Of a stretch of 11,305 nucleotides of DNA, positions 4,455 through 11,305 are shown piece after piece (position 1 is the first letter of the stretch; every line of letters starts with the position of its first letter). This DNA comes from Limnoglobus sp043757025 (GTDB taxonomy: Bacteria; Planctomycetota; Planctomycetia; Gemmatales; Gemmataceae): assembly GCA_043757025.1 (NCBI GenBank), contig JAYVQG010000038.1:1-11305 (forward strand). Reading direction: 5' to 3'. The position numbers were made by a program, and so were the translations under genes. The notes under the pieces are model-generated. The model did no database searches. It was not told the origin of the DNA and was given only the letters and a program-made list of their open reading frames with translations.

Positions 4455-7316
4455 TTACTTCTTCTCGTCCTTTTTCGGTTCGGCTGGCTTCGGTGCGATT
4501 CCCGTGGCACCTCCGGCACCCTTCAGTTCGGTTTCCATCGCTTTCGGTGGTGCAACGAGTGGGGCTGTCTGATCGAGGTTGCCGAGGCTTTCTCCACCCG
4601 CTCGGGTGACCATTGCCTTGAAGACTTCTGGCCGCATCGATTCGGTCACGAAGCGAACGGAACCGTCTGCCATCAGGGCATACGTGCCACGTTTCTTATC
4701 TGGGCCAACGCTCGCAAAATCCGAGACGGGATTCGCTGCGTTTTCATCGACGCCTTGCAGCGTGGCTCCGCCACCCGCGATCCAGGGGCGTTGATGGCCG
4801 GGCGGCACTTGAATCATGTAGATGGTGTTCGACATCCCGTCGGAGATTTCGCCGGGCTTCGATCCCCAACCGTAACCCGTGATGCCGACTTTCTTCGCGA
4901 GTACCGGATCGTTCGGATCGTAACGTGCGGAATCGAGGCCCAACCCAGTGATGCCGACGTAGTTCGTCGCACCGAAAGTCTTGTTCGGAACGAGTGGCGA
5001 GGACGCGCGCCACGACGATTGCGGGTAGTACGGCACTAGGAACTCTGGCACCCACGTCGTTGCGGCCAAGTCGTTTTCCTTGGCGTACCAAGAAAACTTC
5101 TGGTCCTGAATCGACTGGCGGAGTGCCCCGCGACCGAGGTGAGGTAAGAGGTTCACCATGAAGCTCACGCGGTGATCGGGCGTGTAAGGCAGCCCGTATC
5201 GCTCCGGTCGGCTATCGCGCGGCAAAGTCCCGACTGGGAACATTTTCTTATCGGTGGCCATCGCGGGGATCGTGGCGGCCAGGTTGTGCCAGGTCGTCGC
5301 CCCAGACAATACCGACATTCGCCCTTTCAGGTGCGAGGAACCTACGACGACTGCGGGTTGAATCGAGTCGTTATACAGCGATTCCTTCCACAATATGTCG
5401 AGATCGATGACAGCGAGGGTGTCGGTGACGGTGATATCGATGTGCGAGTTCGCGGCCGCACCGGGAGCGTTTGGACCCGACCCCGACATCGGTCCCATCG
5501 GGTTGCTGGGGCCATCGTCGATACCGCCGACGCCGCTTTTACCACCTGACCGCCCACCTGGCCCCATCGGCCCCATCGGCCCCATCTGGCGTCCCATTGG
5601 GCCCATCGGCCCCATTGGACCGCCTTCCGCCCCAAATCCGCCCGAGTTCGTTCCGCCCGATCCGCCGTCGCTGCTCGCGTTATTTCGGACGTCGATCGGC
5701 GAGCCGAGCAAGAAGCCCAGCGGCGACTTCAAAAGGTTCAAAATCGGTGCGAGTTGCTCGTTCGCGACGGTTTTTGCATCTTCTGCGGAGACGAAATCGA
5801 AGGCTAACATGCCCGAAACTTTGTCTTTCTGGAACTTCGTGATCGCGATACCCATGACCTTCGTTTTGTCGACGATTTGGGTGACAATGGCACCGATACT
5901 GTCGTAAACGGAGCGGAAGTCGCGATTGTAAACTCGCTGATCGAGCATGTCGGCATACAGCACGGCTGGCGGATTGGCATCGTCTTCTTCGAGGCGATTC
6001 AACATCCGTTTCAGTTCGGGCTTAACCGTCCGATAGGTCGGAATCGAGGTGAATAGCTTCACTTTCGGCTTCGGTGCCGCCGCACCCGGTTGTCCGTCCA
6101 TCGGAGGACCCATCGGCCTCAATCCCATTGGCCCCACTCCCATCGGAGGCCCCATCGGCCTCGATCCCATTGGCCCCATCGGTCCCATTGGTCCCATCGG
6201 AGGCCCCATTGGTCCCATCGGTCCGCCATCGGCGGCCATCGGCGGTGCGGCGGCGGGTGGTGGTTCGTTCGGCGTCAATTCGGATAGAAACGGCGGCAAT
6301 CCCCCGTCTTTACTGAGGTCGCTCAACCAACGTTCGAGGTTTTTGACTTCGCCGATGATAATCGTCTGACTGTCGTAGATGTTGAGTGCGATCGGCTTCT
6401 CTTGCCAACGTTTTTTGTCTTCATCGGTAACGGGCATGCCCGTTTGGCCGAGCAGGCTTTCGCTCGAAAGTGTGCGGCTAATGGCCGAGATAAAGGCGTT
6501 CGATTTGATGATCGAATACGCCCGCCCGTTCATCGGCGATTGCGGGCCGAGTTCGAGGTCCATTCGGTCCATCATCGTGCGGGTGGAAACCGGAGCTTTC
6601 GTGCGAATTAACACGAACGGGTCGCGGTCCGGGCCGACCAGTGCCAGCAGCACCGTGGAAATATCTCCCGCTTCAAATTGCATCGATTTGCGGAAGAAAT
6701 CGCGCGTTTGATTGTCGAAGAACGTCGCGTAAAACGGCGTATTCGTGAGCCGATCCATGTTGAATCGCAACAGCGCCTGCGTCTCGTTCGGCAGCATGTT
6801 CGTCGGGTCTTTGAGCTGACCGGCCGCCACGGCAACGGGAGCTTCGACCTTGTTGGGAACTTGGGGATCGACCGGCTTGCCAACGACGCCATCGAGCATT
6901 GGCTTGGCAACCTTCATCGGGTCGCCAGGATCGGCGGGGTCGCCCATCGGATCGGGGGTTGTAGGAGCGGGCTGCGGAATGACGGGTGGCGTAATTGCTC
7001 GCGCTTGTTGCCCTTTTGCAGGAGCCGGTTTGTCGTTGCCGCTGAATACGGTCATCGCGCCGTAACCGAGCAGGCCGACGGCGAGGACGCCGAGCACGAC
7101 GCCCACGAGCAGCATGGGGCTGCCCTTCTTCTTCTTTTTGCTGCCCGTTTCTTCATCGGCAACTGCGGCGGTGTCGGTGGCGGCTTCGTCCGGATCGCTG
7201 ACTGTGAAGCGATATTTGCACTTCGTGCAGTCGATTTTCTTGCCGATCATGCCGGAGTTTTTAACGAGGACGTTTGCCTCGCAACTCGGACACGGTACGT
7301 GAAAGCTGCTGGCCAT
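4455..7316 (-). CDS. DUF1559-type protein with zinc ribbon, one membrane helix and GPM repeats
   Basis: 953 residues. Residues 9-33 hold CPSC and CTKC, a four-cysteine MJ0042-like zinc ribbon. A Lys run at 60-64 is followed by one membrane helix near 67-89 and a Pro/Ala-rich linker to about 165, so a long C-terminal part should lie outside the cytoplasm. Two low-complexity blocks of Gly-Pro-Met units lie near residues 359-407 and 565-605. The C-terminus matches DUF1559 style: SDGMSNTIYMIQ near 825-836, then YALMADGSVRFV near 879-890, the family's closing motif. Typical DUF1559 proteins begin with a type IV-pilin-like leader and are much shorter; this one replaces the leader with the zinc ribbon and helix. 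The function of DUF1559 is not established, though it is greatly expanded in planctomycetes. The start at 7316 is supported by GGGGAG 7 nt upstream. It is a single-gene unit with its own terminator. Confidence 0.85.
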   Translation of the reverse strand: MASSFHVPCPSCEANVLVKNSGMIGKKIDCTKCKYRFTVSDPDEAATDTAAVADEETGSKKKKKGSPMLLVGVVLGVLAVGLLGYGAMTVFSGNDKPAPAKGQQARAITPPVIPQPAPTTPDPMGDPADPGDPMKVAKPMLDGVVGKPVDPQVPNKVEAPVAVAAGQLKDPTNMLPNETQALLRFNMDRLTNTPFYATFFDNQTRDFFRKSMQFEAGDISTVLLALVGPDRDPFVLIRTKAPVSTRTMMDRMDLELGPQSPMNGRAYSIIKSNAFISAISRTLSSESLLGQTGMPVTDEDKKRWQEKPIALNIYDSQTIIIGEVKNLERWLSDLSKDGGLPPFLSELTPNEPPPAAAPPMAADGGPMGPMGPPMGPMGPMGPMGSRPMGPPMGVGPMGLRPMGPPMDGQPGAAAPKPKVKLFTSIPTYRTVKPELKRMLNRLEEDDANPPAVLYADMLDQRVYNRDFRSVYDSIGAIVTQIVDKTKVMGIAITKFQKDKVSGMLAFDFVSAEDAKTVANEQLAPILNLLKSPLGFLLGSPIDVRNNASSDGGSGGTNSGGFGAEGGPMGPMGPMGRQMGPMGPMGPGGRSGGKSGVGGIDDGPSNPMGPMSGSGPNAPGAAANSHIDITVTDTLAVIDLDILWKESLYNDSIQPAVVVGSSHLKGRMSVLSGATTWHNLAATIPAMATDKKMFPVGTLPRDSRPERYGLPYTPDHRVSFMVNLLPHLGRGALRQSIQDQKFSWYAKENDLAATTWVPEFLVPYYPQSSWRASSPLVPNKTFGATNYVGITGLGLDSARYDPNDPVLAKKVGITGYGWGSKPGEISDGMSNTIYMIQVPPGHQRPWIAGGGATLQGVDENAANPVSDFASVGPDKKRGTYALMADGSVRFVTESMRPEVFKAMVTRAGGESLGNLDQTAPLVAPPKAMETELKGAGGATGIAPKPAEPKKDEKK
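5558..5625 (-). repeat. GPM-coding microrepeat, distal tract
   Basis: Imperfect 9-bp units (plus-strand form CCCATCGGC or CCCATTGGC) encode Gly-Pro-Met within the DUF1559-like protein, around residues 565-587. A few scattered units continue to about residue 605. Confidence 0.8.
6097..6242 (-). repeat. GPM-coding microrepeat, proximal tract
   Basis: About 146 bp of imperfect 9-bp units encode Met-Gly-Pro and related triplets, around residues 359-407 of the DUF1559-like protein. Longer 42-bp blocks inside it (CCCATCGGCCTC and CCCATTGGCCCC recurring near 6110 and 6152) suggest duplication of groups of units. Unit number could vary by slippage without breaking the frame. Confidence 0.8.
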
Positions 7317-7323
7317 GGAATTA

Positions 7324-7329
7324 CTCCCC
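7324..7329 (-). promoter_or_regulatory. Ribosome binding site of the DUF1559-like gene
   Basis: GGGGAG on the minus strand, 7 nt before the ATG at 7316. It is a strong match and fixes the start. Confidence 0.7.
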
Positions 7330-7374
7330 GTGATGCGGACGGAGCCTGTTGAACGAATTCAAACGAATACTCAG

Positions 7375-7404
7375 AATCTACCAAGTTTAATCTTAACCTG
7401 CCAA
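7375..7404 (-). promoter_or_regulatory. Candidate sigma70-type promoter of the DUF1559-like gene
   Basis: On the minus strand TTGGCA (7399-7404; 5 of 6 matches to TTGACA) is separated by 18 nt from TAGATT (7375-7380; 4 of 6 matches to TATAAT). It would give a leader of about 50 nt. The surrounding sequence is AT-rich compared with the genes. Planctomycete promoters often depart from the consensus, so this is a suggestion only. Confidence 0.35.
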
Positions 7405-7549
7405 CGATGGTTCTGGCAAAGTTAATTTCACGAACTTCGATAGTTGTTACGAATCGGTTGCAGGAATCGTTGGCGCGACGGTTACGAACGGACGAAAAAT
7501 CGTCGAACGCATAAATAAATCGCTACATGAATTATCCGCGACGCGCTCC

Positions 7550-7591
7550 GAATTCGCCGCGACGCGGAGGCTAATTCAACGCGGCGAATTC
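7550..7591 (-). terminator. 12-bp inverted repeat closing the GTPase operon
   Basis: GAATTCGCCGCG (7550-7561) and CGCGGCGAATTC (7580-7591) are perfectly complementary with an 18-nt loop. The hairpin begins 2 nt beyond the TGA at 7594. No T-run follows on the minus strand, so it may be a non-canonical terminator or an mRNA 3'-end stabiliser rather than a standard intrinsic terminator. Confidence 0.55.
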
Positions 7592-7593
7592 GA

Positions 7594-9138
7594 TCACGAT
7601 TTCTTGGCGCTCTCCCAGAGAATCTTGAGTGCTTCGCGGCCGGTTTGCAGCAGTTGATTCACCGCTTTACGGCCTGCGTCGGCGGAGCCTTCTTTGTGCA
7701 ACACTTTGAGCAACAGGATGCCGCGTGCATCGTCGAGAACGCCGCCGAGTTGCGGGATGAGTCCGTCTTGCACGTTGAATTCGCGGCCAACCATGGCGCA
7801 GATCGGCGCGGCGGTCGATATTCGCGTAGCGAAGACGTCTTGTGCGGCTTTTACGCACTCGCGCATTTGCAATTCCTTCGTGCGTGTGCCACGGAGCCAA
7901 TCGTACGGCGGTGCCCACTCCGCTGCCGGCGTCAGCAGATCGACGTGCGATAACGCCACCACCACGGGCGGCATTCGCAGGTGCGGTTGGGCCGCAATTG
8001 TCTTGATGAGGCGGTCCAGCATGTCCACGTCGGCACGCCGTGCCGCAGTGCGACCGTGGCTGACGAGCAGAATCACATCGGCGGCTTCCGCCGCACGGTG
8101 GGCATCTTCAAATTCTCTTTCCGACGCGCCACCCGCGCCATAACCCGACGTGTCGATGACCGCGAAACCGGGCATTCCTGGCTTCTTTAGCTCGTAACGC
8201 GTACCACCAGTCGCAACGGGGACGACATCGGTGATCGCACGTTGTTCGCCGAGCATCGCGTTAATCAGGCTCGATTTCCCCGCCTTTACTTGGCCGATCA
8301 CCGCAATCGTCAGCGACGCGGTGGCCATCGGTTCTGCGGAAGCGGGCGTACCCTCGACAGGCGGCGCTTCGTGTGCGGCGAGTAGTTCGAGATAGCGTTT
8401 GGCACCGACTTTGAGACGGCCGCTGTTTAGCTCGATGAGATACCGGCCGACCTCGTGGATGTACGCAGTGTAGAACCAGACCATGACGTTTTCTTGAACG
8501 CGATCGAGCACCGATCCGCTGGCCTTTGAAGCTAAGAACTGCACCCCAGCGTTGATCGGGTTGACCGCCATGCGTGCGAGCCACGACAGATTCCACGCGC
8601 GTTGCCCCCAGTCGATCGCTTGGCGGGCCTGCTTCCACTGATCGACCGTGAAGATGTGGCTACCGGGTATGTAGGCGTTCACTTTCTTCGTGAGGTCGTG
8701 CGTGATGAGTTCGCCGCACGCCAGAATCTCCGGCAGCGTGAGGTGCCCGAACGGCTCTTTGGCACCGGGTCGGTAAATGCGTGCGACATCGAGTGACATG
8801 CCGATGGCATCGTCGGCGTAGCGCTTGTTGTCCGCCATTTGTTCGGGCGTAATGCGCAGAACCAACGCCCCGCGTGCCTCGATGAGTTTCCACGCTTCGC
8901 GGTCGCGTTCCGTCCAGTAGCTCGGAGCGGCATCGAAACCCGTGTTCGGCATCAATTTCGATTTGCGTCGGGTCCAGTACCAGCCGAGGCCGTAGGCGAG
9001 TGTCAGCGAAGCCGCCATCGGCCACCATGCGATAAACGTCCAACCCGTAATCCAGAGGTGATAGCCGCCCACAATCGAAAGAAATGCAAACGGAGCGATC
9101 GCCAGTATCAAAATGCAGAGTATCCGATACTTCGTCAT
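7594..9138 (-). CDS. Membrane-anchored Era-like GTPase
   Basis: 514 residues. Two hydrophobic segments near 4-25 and 30-54 anchor the N-terminus, followed by a basic stretch RRKSK and a helical region of about 200 residues that I do not recognise. The G domain is C-terminal: P-loop GQVKAGKSS (282-290), a likely switch I region around VVPVATGGT (305-313), G3 DTSGYG (329-334), and LSHVD (396-400) in the G4 position, where most GTPases have NKxD. The order and spacing resemble Era/YfjP-type GTPases. The start at 9138 shares its A with the TGA of the upstream GTPase gene, and GAGG lies 7 nt before it. An earlier in-frame start at 9159 would overlap more and is less well supported. Likely a membrane-linked regulatory or remodelling GTPase working with the upstream partner. 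The exact process is unknown. Confidence 0.8.
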   Translation of the reverse strand: MTKYRILCILILAIAPFAFLSIVGGYHLWITGWTFIAWWPMAASLTLAYGLGWYWTRRKSKLMPNTGFDAAPSYWTERDREAWKLIEARGALVLRITPEQMADNKRYADDAIGMSLDVARIYRPGAKEPFGHLTLPEILACGELITHDLTKKVNAYIPGSHIFTVDQWKQARQAIDWGQRAWNLSWLARMAVNPINAGVQFLASKASGSVLDRVQENVMVWFYTAYIHEVGRYLIELNSGRLKVGAKRYLELLAAHEAPPVEGTPASAEPMATASLTIAVIGQVKAGKSSLINAMLGEQRAITDVVPVATGGTRYELKKPGMPGFAVIDTSGYGAGGASEREFEDAHRAAEAADVILLVSHGRTAARRADVDMLDRLIKTIAAQPHLRMPPVVVALSHVDLLTPAAEWAPPYDWLRGTRTKELQMRECVKAAQDVFATRISTAAPICAMVGREFNVQDGLIPQLGGVLDDARGILLLKVLHKEGSADAGRKAVNQLLQTGREALKILWESAKKS

Positions 9139-10325
9139 CACTTCGCCTCGTTTTTCCAACGCTGTTCGACATCGCGGAGGGCATCCTGATAGAAACCCTT
9201 CAATCGCGCGGCATCGGGAATGTGCCCACTATGGACCGCTTCGTAGTAGTAGCAAAAGGCGCGCCCAAGTGCATAAGTCGAAGCCGCCGCTAGGCTCGAA
9301 CCGACGACGGAACCGACGAACGGGATGAACTTCGCCACTTCGCGAACCGCCTGCCGAGCGAGCAGACCCATGCCGAGCGAACCGGCGAGTTCGAGGAATC
9401 GCACCGCGGACATTTCCTGGCCGTAAATCTTCGCCAGATGGTACACCATCCGCGTTTGCACGGCCGGTAACAGCACGAGATCGACGAACGGGATCGGGAT
9501 CGCCCCTGCCGTGGCGGCCAGCGAGGAATAGCCGAGAATCACTGGCCCCGCATGTTTCTGGTGCAAATCCTTTAGCGTCGTCGTCAGTTCGGAGGCACGC
9601 GACAACGACTGGCGATAAGCCTTGGGCAGGAAGTTCAGAATCGTCTGTTTGAGATGCTCGCCGCCATAATCGGTGTCGGTGTAACCTTCTTCGGGCTTCG
9701 TCAGGTCGATTGGCACGATGGCATCGAACAAGCCATCGAACTGCCGAGCGTGTTCGGCGATTAGCCGGCGAACGGGGTCATCCGATGTGGCATTCGGCAC
9801 GACATCGACGAACGGGTAAGGTTGTTCGTGCGGTTTCGTCGGGTCGGCTTCGTGCGTACAGGTGAGTGCCAAAATGATCGGCCGCGAGCGGTTGGCGGCA
9901 CGGATTGGCTTCAGTCCTTCTCGCAGATTGCCTTGTGCGAGGTCTGTGAGTTTCACGGTCACAACCATCACGTGTGCTTCGTGGCCGAACGCTTGGATAT
10001 CCTCGGTCGGATCGTAACCGGGTTCGCCGAGTCCACGCGTATCGAGGAACGTGCAAAGCGGGGCTTCAGCGATGGGAAACGGGTACTTGCGGCTCGTTTT
10101 CGTACAAAGCAGAAAGCCGTTGCCAATGGCGGCATCGTCGGCACCGGTGAGGTAATGCACGATCGAGGTTTTGCCCGTTTGAGTCTTGCCGAACAGCCAA
10201 ATGATCGGTGCCGGTACTTTGTCGCGCAGGTCCGCCAATGCCACTTCCAAGCCTTCCGGAGAAGCATCGGTGTTCCAAAGTGCCCGAACGACACCCCACG
10301 CTTGCCGGAAGTGACTACCCCACAT
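9138..10325 (-). CDS. GTPase with DUF697-like C-terminal region
   Basis: 395 residues. The G domain is near the N-terminus: P-loop GKTQTGKTS (46-54), G3 DTRGLG (95-100) and TCTHEAD (155-161) at the G4 position, again not a standard NKxD. The C-terminal 260-365 region has amphipathic and hydrophobic stretches with IPIPFVDLVLLPAVQTRM (276-293) and FIPFVGSVVGSS (333-344), the pattern seen in DUF697 proteins such as the YcjF tail. That suggests membrane association through paired glycine-rich hairpins. The start at 10325 is chosen because GGAGGG stands 6 nt upstream. The longest open frame begins at 10460, but its extra 45 residues have no RBS and read like leader sequence. The stop overlaps the next gene's ATG by one base, so the two GTPases are translationally coupled and probably act together, perhaps as a heteromer. 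The biological role is not known. Confidence 0.8.
   Translation of the reverse strand: MWGSHFRQAWGVVRALWNTDASPEGLEVALADLRDKVPAPIIWLFGKTQTGKTSIVHYLTGADDAAIGNGFLLCTKTSRKYPFPIAEAPLCTFLDTRGLGEPGYDPTEDIQAFGHEAHVMVVTVKLTDLAQGNLREGLKPIRAANRSRPIILALTCTHEADPTKPHEQPYPFVDVVPNATSDDPVRRLIAEHARQFDGLFDAIVPIDLTKPEEGYTDTDYGGEHLKQTILNFLPKAYRQSLSRASELTTTLKDLHQKHAGPVILGYSSLAATAGAIPIPFVDLVLLPAVQTRMVYHLAKIYGQEMSAVRFLELAGSLGMGLLARQAVREVAKFIPFVGSVVGSSLAAASTYALGRAFCYYYEAVHSGHIPDAARLKGFYQDALRDVEQRWKNEAK
9146..9149 (-). promoter_or_regulatory. Ribosome binding site of the second GTPase gene
   Basis: GAGG on the minus strand inside the end of the upstream GTPase gene, 7 nt before the ATG at 9138. It supports this start and coupled re-initiation. 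Confidence 0.55.
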
Positions 10326-10331
10326 CGCAAA

Positions 10332-10337
10332 CCCTCC
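10332..10337 (-). promoter_or_regulatory. Ribosome binding site of the first GTPase gene
   Basis: GGAGGG on the minus strand, 6 nt before the ATG at 10325. It is the best Shine-Dalgarno match in the window and the main reason for shortening the frame that opens at 10460. Confidence 0.75.
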
Positions 10338-10549
10338 ATCGGTTGCCGTTAGGATAGGACTTCCGATGGCGTTTCCCTCGCGAAATGTGCGTTCGCAGTT
10401 ATCGGATAGGCCATTTTTTCCCGGTCGGAATTGACGTAAGTCACAATTGCGGAGGCCCATAAGACTGTATCGGTGCGTTATCCCGCGTGCGTAAAGAGAA
10501 TTGGCCGCATCACCAAGCTATCGCCTATCTGACTACTGCAGTTTTTGAA

Positions 10550-10569
10550 TCACGGAATCACTTCCGTGA
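10550..10569. other. Hairpin spanning the stop codon of the Uma2-family gene
   Basis: TCACGGAA (10550-10557) and TTCCGTGA (10562-10569) are perfectly complementary with a 4-nt loop. The hairpin covers the last six codons and stop of the minus-strand gene. No T-run follows in that direction, so a terminator role is uncertain. Confidence 0.45.
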
Positions 10570-11176
10570 AGGGTATCGTCGCCACCACGACTCCGTCGAG
10601 TGTGAGCGGCAGCGATTCCCCCGCCACGTAGTTTTGAACGTGCGTGTAGGTCTCGCCTATTGGGAGCGTGTGAACTTCGATTTGACGATCGACAAGGTTC
10701 ACAATCCAGTATTCCGCGATGCCAGCGCGGGCATAGATTCGCGCTTTGTCGATGCGATCGCGTTCGAGCGAACTATCGGAAACTTCGATCGCAAGACCGA
10801 TTTCATCGGCTCGTGGGTGTCTGGTAAAAAACGTACGGGTGTCACCGCGAGCCAGTGCAATGTCCGGCTCCGGCTGGCTATCGCTGCATTCCACTGCCAA
10901 TTGACATCGGAATCGCCACCCGGATGGCAAGAGTGGGAAAAGATGACCTGTTATAAATTCCATCGTTCCGTCGTGAGGTGCATTTCGCGACATTTTTGTC
11001 ACCAGATAACCTTCGAGCAGTTCGATTTTGTCGTCGTCATTGAGAACGTCCGCTTCGATCATCTGCTGATACTGCTTCACGGAAAACCGATACAGAGTTG
11101 GCGTAACGGCCACGACCGGCATCGCACGAGGCGGTGGTGTCACGGTCGTCGGTGTCGGTGCAAGAGCTGTAGTCAT
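10550..11176 (-). CDS. Uma2-family (DUF820) PD-(D/E)XK nuclease-like protein
   Basis: 208 residues. After a Thr/Pro-rich N-terminal tail (1-27) comes the Uma2 pattern: IELLEGYLVTKMSRNAPHDG (51-70), PEPDIALARG (102-111) with Asp105, AIEVSDSSLERDR (129-141) with Glu131, Lys144, and YARAGIAEYWIVNL (148-161). These are the elements of the restriction-endonuclease-like fold in this family; Asp105, Glu131 and Lys144 are the likely active-site residues. The family is common and multi-copy in cyanobacteria and planctomycetes. Most members have no proven function, and nuclease activity is inferred from the fold. The length is normal for the family. The start at 11176 is chosen because GGAG lies 7 nt upstream; the frame is open to 11272 but those residues translate the 93-bp repeat. 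Transcription from further upstream would pass through that repeat's hairpin. Confidence 0.85.
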   Translation of the reverse strand: MTTALAPTPTTVTPPPRAMPVVAVTPTLYRFSVKQYQQMIEADVLNDDDKIELLEGYLVTKMSRNAPHDGTMEFITGHLFPLLPSGWRFRCQLAVECSDSQPEPDIALARGDTRTFFTRHPRADEIGLAIEVSDSSLERDRIDKARIYARAGIAEYWIVNLVDRQIEVHTLPIGETYTHVQNYVAGESLPLTLDGVVVATIPFTEVIP

Positions 11177-11183
11177 GGCGGTA

Positions 11184-11187
11184 CTCC
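11184..11187 (-). promoter_or_regulatory. Ribosome binding site of the Uma2-family gene
   Basis: GGAG on the minus strand, 7 nt before the ATG at 11176. It rules out the longer reading through the 93-bp repeat. Confidence 0.6.
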
Positions 11188-11212
11188 GGTCGTGCGAACG
11201 GCTTTGAAATTC

Positions 11213-11305
11213 GGGCCTGGTTTCAATTGCGGCGATTTTGGGTAGCAGGGAATGATTCCACCACTTACCCACCCACCCATCCCTGGAATCATTCCCGATT
11301 TCGGA
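11213..11305. repeat. 93-bp dispersed repeat, copy 2, hairpin with G-quadruplex motif in the loop
   Basis: 91 of 93 positions match 32-124 in the same orientation. The stem is GGGAATGATTCCA (11248-11260) with TGGAATCATTCCC (11284-11296). In the loop, C-runs at 11268-11270, 11272-11274, 11276-11278 and 11281-11283 give four GGG runs with loops of 2, 1 and 1 nt on the minus strand, a classic G-quadruplex motif. The element ends 36 bp before the ATG of the Uma2-family gene, so it lies in the promoter or leader region. The repeat reaches the window edge and may continue. Confidence 0.9.

Noticed and set aside
6678..7352. Long plus-strand open frame opposite the zinc-ribbon and linker part of the DUF1559-like gene
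   Set aside because: Frame openness follows from the GC-rich codon bias of the real gene. There is no RBS and the composition is Arg/His/Gly-rich.
10429..10448. Interrupted palindrome AATTGAC/GTCACAATT upstream of the GTPase operon
   Set aside because: The arms pair only with a two-base bulge and it lies over 100 bp from the start, too weak to call an operator.
638..11176. Possible anti-phage system from a patatin-like effector and a nuclease-like gene in one neighbourhood
   Set aside because: No cyclic-nucleotide synthase, sensor, methyltransferase or reverse transcriptase is present. The genes are separate transcription units with other genes and terminators between them. Patatin and Uma2 domains alone do not support the claim.
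10487..11245. Long plus-strand open frame of 252 codons opposite the Uma2-family gene
   Set aside because: It is antisense to a gene with clear family motifs and a good RBS. Its translation matches no family style and has no initiation signal.
1..11305. Insertion sequence or composite transposon bounded by the 93-bp repeats
   Set aside because: No transposase or integrase gene lies between the copies, and the left copy adjoins unrelated repeat DNA without visible target duplications. The intervening genes look like ordinary chromosomal genes.

Overview
The window looks like a stretch of a Planctomycetota chromosome, most likely from a Gemmataceae-like bacterium. The reasons are a DUF1559-type protein with an N-terminal MJ0042-like zinc ribbon and glycine/proline/methionine repeats, a Uma2-family nuclease-like gene, a tetratricopeptide gene built of near-identical 41-residue units, and dispersed GC-rich palindromes. 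This is a judgement from protein style. No rRNA, tRNA or phylogenetic marker is present to settle the taxonomy.

Layout from left to right. At 1-124 there are two dispersed repeats: the right arm of a REP-like palindrome, then copy 1 of a 93-bp repeat with a hairpin core. Nothing codes in 125-527. A terminator-like double hairpin (528-562) follows the 3' end of a large minus-strand gene (638-3325) for a multi-pass membrane protein with a C-terminal patatin-like lipid hydrolase domain. Between 3432 and 4404 lies a decayed plus-strand segment. It holds a small ORF of unknown function, a perfect 14-bp-arm palindrome, and a TPR pseudogene that lost its 5' end and has a frameshift. The segment is bracketed by a 21-bp direct repeat. 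A strong bidirectional terminator (4399-4433) separates it from the minus-strand DUF1559-like gene (4455-7316), which has a good RBS and a plausible promoter.

From 7594 to 10325 there is a two-gene minus-strand operon encoding two different GTPases. The first is predicted soluble or membrane-associated with a DUF697-like tail. The second has two N-terminal membrane helices and a C-terminal Era-like G domain. Their stop and start codons share one base, which implies translational coupling and probably a joint function. A 12-bp inverted repeat closes this operon. The last gene (10550-11176, minus) is a Uma2-family PD-(D/E)XK nuclease-like protein. Copy 2 of the 93-bp repeat (11213-11305) lies 36 bp upstream of its start.

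All intact genes lie on the minus strand; only the remnants are on the plus strand. The most unusual structural signal is the 93-bp repeat at both window ends. Each copy has a 13-bp perfect stem whose loop, read on the minus strand, holds a G-quadruplex motif. The motif is complete in the copy upstream of the Uma2 gene and broken by one base in the other copy. The most interesting protein-level signal is the coupled GTPase pair, in which both members have non-standard G4 motifs.
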